Source: Gammaproteobacteria bacterium UBA7310 (GTDB taxonomy: Bacteria; Pseudomonadota; Gammaproteobacteria; Pseudomonadales; Ketobacteraceae). From it: a stretch of 64,000 nt of DNA. The stretch covers positions 156,367 to 220,366 of the forward strand of contig DKQK01000028.1 in NCBI GenBank assembly GCA_002471665.1. Direction: 5' to 3'. Both the position numbers and the translations under genes were made by a program. Below the pieces are notes generated by a model, which saw nothing but the letters and a program-made list of their open reading frames with translations, had not been told where the DNA came from and made no database searches. Shown piece after piece: positions 57,219-64,000 of the stretch; the first letter of the stretch is position 1; each line of letters starts with the position of its first letter.

Positions 57219-58160
57219 GGCGTGCAGCCGTGCCAGCAGCATCCGCTGCATGATGCGCGGATCTTTCTGGGCAACGTTGTGGGGCTGGTCGGTGTCATGC
57301 CACGACAACAGGCGTGAAATCCAAAACCGCAGGGCCGCGTAGGCCAGCATGCGTGGCCACAACGTTTGCTCGTCTGCCGAAAGTGGCCGGAGTTGGGTGT
57401 AGCTTGTCATGACGGCGTGATAGCGCTCGGCGATCAGCTGCCCCTGTTCGTCACTGCACCAGTCGTTCACCAATACGGCCAGGTCATAAATAAAGACATC
57501 GTCGCAGGCGTTGTAAAAGTCGATGATGCCGGTGAGCTGGTCGCCCTCAAATAACGCATTGTCGTGGAACAGGTCGTGGTGGTTGATCCCGCAGGGTAAG
57601 GTGTCGATGATGCCCTGATGCAGGCGCCAGTCTGCAACCTGATCCAGCAGTAGCGTTTTTTGATCCTGATGTAAAAAGGGTTGCAGTGTATGGATGGCCT
57701 GTTCCCGCCATTGGGCACCGCGATCGTTGGCACGCCGCGCACTGAACCGCGGCGACGCCAGGTGCATGCGTGCCATGGCCCCGGCAATGGCGCCGCACTG
57801 TTCGATGGTTGGGGTGGCGGGGTGGCTGCCGGTGAAACAGGGCACCAGTATGGCCGGTTTGTTTTGCAGAGGCAAAATGGCCTGGCCCTGAGCGTTGCGA
57901 TAGGGGGCCGGCACCGGTAAGCCTTCCTGGGCCAGGAAGCTGGTGAGCGCCACAAAGTAAGGCAACTCGGATTCCGGCATCATTTCAAATAACGTCAGCA
58001 CCAGGCGACAGGTTTGCTGGTGCCGGTCGAGGGCGGTCACGAAATAGTTGGTGTTTTCAATGCCCGCGTCGGTGGCTTTTAAACTCAGCACCTGAGTGAA
58101 TCCAAACGGCGCAATAAACGCCGCCACCTGGGATTCACTCAGCGGGGTATACACGGCCAT
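57210..58160 (-). CDS. thrB: Homoserine kinase (APH-type ThrB)
   Basis: A 316-residue kinase of the aminoglycoside-phosphotransferase fold that phosphorylates homoserine in threonine biosynthesis. It opens 'VYTPLSESQVAAFIAPFGF' and 'GIENTNYFV', typical of this ThrB type (Pseudomonas-like; unrelated to the GHMP-type ThrB of E. coli). The catalytic region is 'GINHHDLFHDNALF' (HxD...N) followed by 'GIIDFYNA' (metal-binding D). The length matches the family. It starts 6 bp after the stop of the DUF2782 gene upstream, a pairing known from pseudomonads. The two form an operon on the minus strand. Confidence 0.93.
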   Translation of the reverse strand: MAVYTPLSESQVAAFIAPFGFTQVLSLKATDAGIENTNYFVTALDRHQQTCRLVLTLFEMMPESELPYFVALTSFLAQEGLPVPAPYRNAQGQAILPLQNKPAILVPCFTGSHPATPTIEQCGAIAGAMARMHLASPRFSARRANDRGAQWREQAIHTLQPFLHQDQKTLLLDQVADWRLHQGIIDTLPCGINHHDLFHDNALFEGDQLTGIIDFYNACDDVFIYDLAVLVNDWCSDEQGQLIAERYHAVMTSYTQLRPLSADEQTLWPRMLAYAALRFWISRLLSWHDTDQPHNVAQKDPRIMQRMLLARLHALT

Positions 58161-58166
58161 CGGAAT

Positions 58167-58457
58167 CTACCAGGAAATCAACACCCACTCCGGTACCAGG
58201 ATACGGTCGGCAGAATCCCGAATAAACTGGCCTTCGCCATTGGGGTCCACCAGATTGTAGGGGGCGCCGTTTTTGGGGATCACCTTGATACCATAGACTT
58301 TGCCGTTGATCTGGTGAATTTTCAGGGTCTTGTCCACATCGTCGACAATGGTGATCTGGGGTTCGGCAGTGATGGCTTCTTCGCCCTCGCGGGGCTCAAC
58401 GCGGGCCTGCAGAGACAGGGGTAACAGGATCAGGCACAGGGCCAGCAACTTTTTCAT
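58167..58457 (-). CDS. DUF2782 family small exported protein
   Basis: A 96-residue protein starting at ATG 58457 (MKKLLALCLILL) behind a 'gaagag' ribosome site. A signal peptide ends near 'LQARVEP'. The mature part contains 'DKTLKIHQINGKVYGIKVIP' and 'APYNLVDPNGEGQF', ending 'ADRILVPEWVLISW', the DUF2782 signature. Such genes lie beside thrB in many gammaproteobacteria; the function is unknown. Confidence 0.9.
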   Translation of the reverse strand: MKKLLALCLILLPLSLQARVEPREGEEAITAEPQITIVDDVDKTLKIHQINGKVYGIKVIPKNGAPYNLVDPNGEGQFIRDSADRILVPEWVLISW

Positions 58458-58519
58458 AGCGACACTCTTCAAAAGCGCGGTTTAGGCGCGAAAAACGGTT
58501 TGTATCACAGTAGTTTATA

Positions 58520-58813
58520 GTGCATTGCGCAACCACACAAAGGCATCAGAGTACTGATACAAGGCTGGACCAATCCCAGGCGATGCAGATATTCTGTGTC
58601 ATTCTTGCTACGCTAGAAAAGACACATGGTAAACAAGTTGCTTTATTGATGTTTCTTTTGGTTGCTCCAATGACCACAAAAACACCGTGGTTGAGTGGGC
58701 ATATAAAGGGATATATTCCACTAAATCAAAGGCTTAGATGGCTCAATCGAGCGTTTGGTAGAAGTGGTATCGTGAAGTGTGACTTTATGGTTAAATTATC
58801 GCCCTCAATTTAG
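58520..58813 (+). other. Possible small gene or untranslated transcript in a 385-bp gap upstream of the decarboxylase
   Basis: The gap 58473-58857 is AT-richer than its surroundings and ends in a strong intrinsic terminator. A 97-codon open frame (58520-58813) runs into the terminator stem; its product has no recognisable domain and no clear ribosome site. A small RNA, a leader with a terminator acting as attenuator for the downstream gene, or a real short protein are all possible. Confidence 0.3.
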
Positions 58814-58834
58814 CGAGACAGAGGGCGGTTTTTT
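58800..58834 (+). terminator. Intrinsic terminator upstream of panP
   Basis: CGCCCTC (58800-58806) pairs with GAGGGCG (58821-58827) across a 14-nt loop, followed by a T-run at 58829-58834. It lies only 24 bp before the start of the decarboxylase gene, where it could end an upstream transcript or act as an attenuator. Confidence 0.8.
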
Positions 58835-58857
58835 CGCCTTTAACATAGGTCAGCCGT

Positions 58858-60528
58858 ATGACGAATAAACCGCGATATGCCGAAGCCAGTATGGAAGCCA
58901 TGTATCGTATTTTTACGGTACCCGAGGCGCCAGGGTCAACGTTGGGTAACATCGATCAGAAGCTCTCCCAGAATCTTGCAGGCTTCCTGCAGGAACACAT
59001 CGTTGCGGTTGAAAAAGATCTGGAGGAGTTGCAAAAAGACTTCTCCGATTCGGAAATCCCCGAAAAGCCCATTTTCGTATCCGACCAGGCCGATTTTCTG
59101 ATGGACAAACTGGTGGCCCAGTCGGTGCACACCGCGTCCCCCAGTTTTATCGGCCATATGACCTCTGCCTTACCCTATTTCATGTTGCCGTTGTCGCGCA
59201 TCATGATGGCCCTGAATCAGAATCTGGTGAAGATCGAAACCTCCAAGGCGTTTACCCCCATGGAGCGTCAGGTGCTGGGCATGATTCACCGTCTTATCTA
59301 TGACAAGAACGACGGCTTCTATGATAAGTGGATGCACGAGCCGGGTTATTCCTTGGGGTCGTTCTGTTCCGGTGGCACCATCGCCAATATCACCGCCCTG
59401 TGGGTGGCCCGCAATTGCCGTTTTGATAAAGATCTGAAGAACGGTTTCCGTGGTATTCAGCGTGCCGGCCTGTATGGGGCGTTACAGCACTACGGCTACA
59501 AGGGAGCGGCCATTCTGGTGTCTGAGCGGGGCCACTATTCATTGGGCAAAGCCGCCGATGTGTTGGGAATCGGCCGTGACTCTCTGATCAGCATCAAAGC
59601 CGATGCCCGCAACAAAATTGATTTGCAGGAACTGCGTACCCGTATTGATGAATTGAAAGCCGACAACGTCGCCATCATTGGCATGGTAGGGGTGGCGGGA
59701 ACCTCGGAAACCGGCAGTGTGGACCCGCTGGATGAAATGGCGGACATCGCCGAAGAGATCGGTTGTCATTTCCACGTGGATGCTGCCTGGGGTGGCCCCA
59801 CCCTGTTCTCCAAAAAGTACGCTCATATTTTAAAAGGCATCGAACGGGCGGATTCCGTCACCATTGATGCCCACAAACAAATGTACGTGCCCATGGGCGC
59901 GGGCATGGTGGTGTTCAAGGATCCTTCGCTGGTGTCCTCCATTGAACACCACGCGGATTATATTATTCGTAAAGGCTCACGGGATCTGGGTGCCTACACT
60001 CTGGAAGGTTCCCGCCCCGGGATTGCCATGCTGCTGCATTCCGGTTTGAAGATTATCGGCCGCAGCGGTTATGAAATTCTGATTGAACAGGGTATTGAGA
60101 AAGCCCACGCGTTTGCCAGCATGATCAATGCCGAAACGGATTTCGAGCTGGTGTCGGAGCCGGAGCTGAATATTCTTACTTACCGCTATGTACCGGCCTT
60201 TGTTAAACAGAAACTGGCCACCGCAACCCCGGCGCAAGTGGATGAAATCCACGAGGTGTTGAACCGCCTCACCAAGCGCATCCAGAAAAACCAGCGGGCG
60301 CGGGGCAAATCCTTTGTATCCAGAACCACGCTGACACCGGAAGCCTGGGATCGTCGCCGTACCATCGTGTTCCGCGTGGTATTGGCCAATCCACTGACCA
60401 GCCTTGAAATTCTGCAGGATGTATTGGCGGAGCAGAAGCATATTGCCTCCACCAGCGCCTGTACGGAATGCATGGATGAGCTGCACGGGCTGTGTGATGA
60501 CCGGCCTATGCATGCCCACGCGGTCTAG
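58858..60528 (+). CDS. panP: PLP-dependent aspartate 1-decarboxylase of the PanP type
   Basis: A 556-residue group II PLP-dependent decarboxylase, the length of PanP-type enzymes rather than of E. coli glutamate decarboxylase. Landmarks are 'SPSFIGHMTSALPYFMLPLS', 'CSGGTIANITALWVARN', 'VDAAWGGPTLFSKKY' and the PLP lysine in 'TIDAHKQMYVPMGAG'. PanP makes beta-alanine from aspartate for pantothenate/CoA synthesis in bacteria lacking PanD; glutamate or other acidic amino acid substrates are alternatives. The start at 58858 has only a weak ribosome site (aggt). The gene has its own terminator at 60551. Confidence 0.88.
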   Translation: MTNKPRYAEASMEAMYRIFTVPEAPGSTLGNIDQKLSQNLAGFLQEHIVAVEKDLEELQKDFSDSEIPEKPIFVSDQADFLMDKLVAQSVHTASPSFIGHMTSALPYFMLPLSRIMMALNQNLVKIETSKAFTPMERQVLGMIHRLIYDKNDGFYDKWMHEPGYSLGSFCSGGTIANITALWVARNCRFDKDLKNGFRGIQRAGLYGALQHYGYKGAAILVSERGHYSLGKAADVLGIGRDSLISIKADARNKIDLQELRTRIDELKADNVAIIGMVGVAGTSETGSVDPLDEMADIAEEIGCHFHVDAAWGGPTLFSKKYAHILKGIERADSVTIDAHKQMYVPMGAGMVVFKDPSLVSSIEHHADYIIRKGSRDLGAYTLEGSRPGIAMLLHSGLKIIGRSGYEILIEQGIEKAHAFASMINAETDFELVSEPELNILTYRYVPAFVKQKLATATPAQVDEIHEVLNRLTKRIQKNQRARGKSFVSRTTLTPEAWDRRRTIVFRVVLANPLTSLEILQDVLAEQKHIASTSACTECMDELHGLCDDRPMHAHAV

Positions 60529-60550
60529 GGGTTGAAATGATACAAAAAAA

Positions 60551-60573
60551 CGCGGCTCGAAGCCGCGTTTTTT
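60551..60573. terminator. Bidirectional intrinsic terminator between panP and the porin gene
   Basis: CGCGGCT (60551-60557) and AGCCGCG (60561-60567) flank a 3-nt CGA loop, with an A-run before and a T-run (60568-60573) after the stem. It serves both convergent genes. Confidence 0.92.
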
Positions 60574-60603
60574 GGTTGCAGTCGATGGCTATATGGGTTG
60601 CGT

Positions 60604-61821
60604 TTAGAAACCGTATTTGGCGGAAAACTGCAGACGGTTGATGGAGCCGTCGTCACCACTTTCCACTTCTTTTTGGCCGATAATGATTTCACCCCCCAGA
60701 TCCAGTGCCGCCGTGGGTTTGTAGATCAGGTTGGCATGGAAGGTTTCATATTTTTCCGCTGCATTGCCGCCGGCGGCGTCCGGATTGTCCGCTTGGGCTG
60801 CGGACAGTGAAAAACTGGATCGCCATTGCTTGTCCCACAGGTGGCGATAGGCGACGAACACACCCCACTGATCAATTAACTCAATATCGCCATCCGCCTC
60901 AATGGCGCCGGCGCGAAAGGCGTTAAGCCCCATATAGCGACCCAGCGCATTACCCGCATTCAGCATCACCCGCAGGTCGTCACCCTGATCCCCCACGGCA
61001 ATCTTGCCTGCCAGGCTCACTGCGTAGCCGTATTCACTTTCCACATCGTCGCCGTCGTCATAGGCCAGTTCGCGGCCCATGACCGACAGGCTGTAGTTGG
61101 CCTTGCCGCTGCCAAAGTTATAGCGCGCGATCATGTCCGGAATGGCGTTGTCGTCAAACGTGGTGGCGGCACCACCGGCGTACAATGTGCTCTCGGGATT
61201 TTCCACCGCAAACTGCCAGGGGCCGCTGCTGTATCGAATCTGTGGCTGGCGAATGAAGATGGTGCCCACCGGACCGACAAAATCCAACAGGTCGGGCAGT
61301 GCGCTGACGTTAAAGAAAGTGGACCAGGTTTGTCCGAACAACCACTCATTCCAACTGAAATAGGCGTGACGCACGCGGGGCGAGTAGGAGTTGCTGACCC
61401 GCTCGTTGCCTTGGCCGCTCAGTTGAAAATCCATTTCCAGGTGGCCCTTGACCAAACCGGCGTCGGTCTGGGTCTGGCCTTTTATCCAGAGGCGGGATTC
61501 CTTGGCGGAGAAATGGGTTTTGGGGTCGCTGCTGTCACCGCCGGTGGGAATGGTGGAGACAATCAAAAAATCCTCCCCGGCACCGGTGGGCCCACGACCA
61601 TCGCTGTATTCGGATACCTGAGCATCCAGTTTGATGTAGCCGCCAACCGACACACTGCTGCTGCCGGAGCTGACGTTGCTGTTGGCGGAAGCGGTCTGTG
61701 ATTTCAGGGCACTGATTTCCCGCTCCAGTTTTTCGATTCGTTGATTGACGTCGTCGGCTATAACCTGGGTAGAGATCATTCCGGCGGCTACCAGCGCAGC
61801 ACTAAGGGGTAGTAATTTCAT
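60604..61821 (-). CDS. DcaP-like trimeric outer-membrane porin
   Basis: A 405-residue outer-membrane protein with a signal peptide (ending VIADD region), a short N-terminal coiled coil ('VNQRIEKLEREISALKSQ'), and a beta-barrel that opens 'SVSVGGYIKLDAQVSEY' and ends 'RLQFSAKYGF' with terminal Phe. This is the arrangement of DcaP-type porins, which import small (often dicarboxylic or aromatic) anions in Acinetobacter-like bacteria. It is divergent from acs with a shared 166-bp promoter region, so uptake of an organic acid handled by acetyl-CoA synthetase is plausible. Confidence 0.88.
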   Translation of the reverse strand: MKLLPLSAALVAAGMISTQVIADDVNQRIEKLEREISALKSQTASANSNVSSGSSSVSVGGYIKLDAQVSEYSDGRGPTGAGEDFLIVSTIPTGGDSSDPKTHFSAKESRLWIKGQTQTDAGLVKGHLEMDFQLSGQGNERVSNSYSPRVRHAYFSWNEWLFGQTWSTFFNVSALPDLLDFVGPVGTIFIRQPQIRYSSGPWQFAVENPESTLYAGGAATTFDDNAIPDMIARYNFGSGKANYSLSVMGRELAYDDGDDVESEYGYAVSLAGKIAVGDQGDDLRVMLNAGNALGRYMGLNAFRAGAIEADGDIELIDQWGVFVAYRHLWDKQWRSSFSLSAAQADNPDAAGGNAAEKYETFHANLIYKPTAALDLGGEIIIGQKEVESGDDGSINRLQFSAKYGF

Positions 61822-61905
61822 TGTCTCACCTGTTGTCCCGTTTGTTATTTGGTCTTCTACCCGGTCAAGACTGTAACAATTTGGTAACAGGGAGTATTAG
61901 CCAAA

Positions 61906-61921
61906 GGTCGAAGTCTCGACC
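61906..61921. promoter_or_regulatory. Inverted repeat in the porin-acs divergent promoter region
   Basis: GGTCGA and TCGACC arms flank an AGTC spacer, with two AGTCT direct repeats (61912-61916 and 61924-61928) overlapping it. In Vibrio and Pseudomonas, acs is activated by the CrbS/CrbR two-component system; whether this is a CrbR-type site cannot be told from the sequence alone. Confidence 0.4.
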
Positions 61922-61987
61922 AAAGTCTAATTCCAGCCGGCGCGGGTCCGCCGCAGACTAGCCCCTATGGAATCAGCGAGGTGTGGT

Positions 61988-63907
<1,920 letters not shown>

Positions 63908-63913
63908 TGATCT

Positions 63914-63948
63914 TGCCGTCGGCCAACCCTCATGGCCGGCGGCTTTTT
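63914..63948 (+). terminator. Intrinsic terminator of acs
   Basis: GCCGTCGGCCA (63914-63924) pairs with TGGCCGGCGGC (63932-63942) with one G-T pair, followed by TTTTTT (63943-63948), 7 bp after the acs stop. Confidence 0.9.
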
Positions 63949-64000
63949 TATTGCTGCCTGGTGCCTCTCTTGCTCTTGAGGCCCCGGCTTGCTCCTGAGG

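Overview
This window is chromosomal DNA of a Gram-negative gammaproteobacterium. The support is a Sec/lipoprotein/outer-membrane gene repertoire, a thrB of the aminoglycoside-phosphotransferase type next to a DUF2782 gene, a DUF1302/DUF1329 pair, a DcaP-type porin back to back with acetyl-CoA synthetase, and a PanP-type decarboxylase. Together these recall marine or hydrocarbon-associated Pseudomonadales/Oceanospirillales-like bacteria. The genus is not determinable from the sequence alone.

Region 1 (2-48738) is one long co-directional block on the + strand and is the unusual part. It begins inside a giant gene that is already open at the left edge (more than 10,570 codons, stop at 31720). 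The protein is built from repeated modules: IPT/TIG plus LVIVD-type beta-propeller plus bacterial Ig (SbsA/Big_5-like) cassettes in the first third, further propellers and Ig domains in the middle, and in the last 12.6 kb recurring cassettes of calcium-binding thrombospondin-type-3 (TT3, DxDxDG) repeats, an Ig domain, a carboxypeptidase-regulatory-like domain and a variable module. Behind it come two lipoprotein PPIase/SurA-like chaperones (one with a complete parvulin domain, one degenerate), a small secreted helical protein, a 2144-residue secreted protein with 24 perfectly phased 23-residue TT3 repeats, and a 2299-residue secreted protein with Ig-like and LamG-like domains, a hydrophobic pretoxin-like stretch and a C-terminal PD-(D/E)xK-type nuclease candidate. 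Two small cytoplasmic genes directly after it are candidate immunity genes. I read this as a possible contact-dependent toxin display system: giant rod or adhesin, dedicated periplasmic chaperones, calcium-stiffened stalk, toxin and immunity. That is an inference; no translocon is visible in the window.

Region 2 (48726-53641) is a set of short transcription units: a signal peptidase I paralogue head to head with a small acidic protein with a BRCT-like C-terminus, a secreted alpha/beta hydrolase with a 20-bp palindrome in its promoter region, a TetR-type regulator, and a LysR-type regulator divergent from a sterol desaturase/fatty acid hydroxylase-family membrane protein. From about 40.7 to 49.5 kb most of the DNA looks visibly more AT-rich than its surroundings.

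Region 3 (53703-63907) is ordinary housekeeping and catabolic content: DUF1302 outer-membrane protein and DUF1329 periplasmic protein (operon), convergent thrB and its DUF2782 partner, a 385-bp gap ending in an intrinsic terminator just upstream of the panP-like decarboxylase, a bidirectional terminator, a DcaP-like porin, and acs followed by a strong terminator. No rRNA, tRNA, CRISPR array, insertion sequence or phage gene was recognised.
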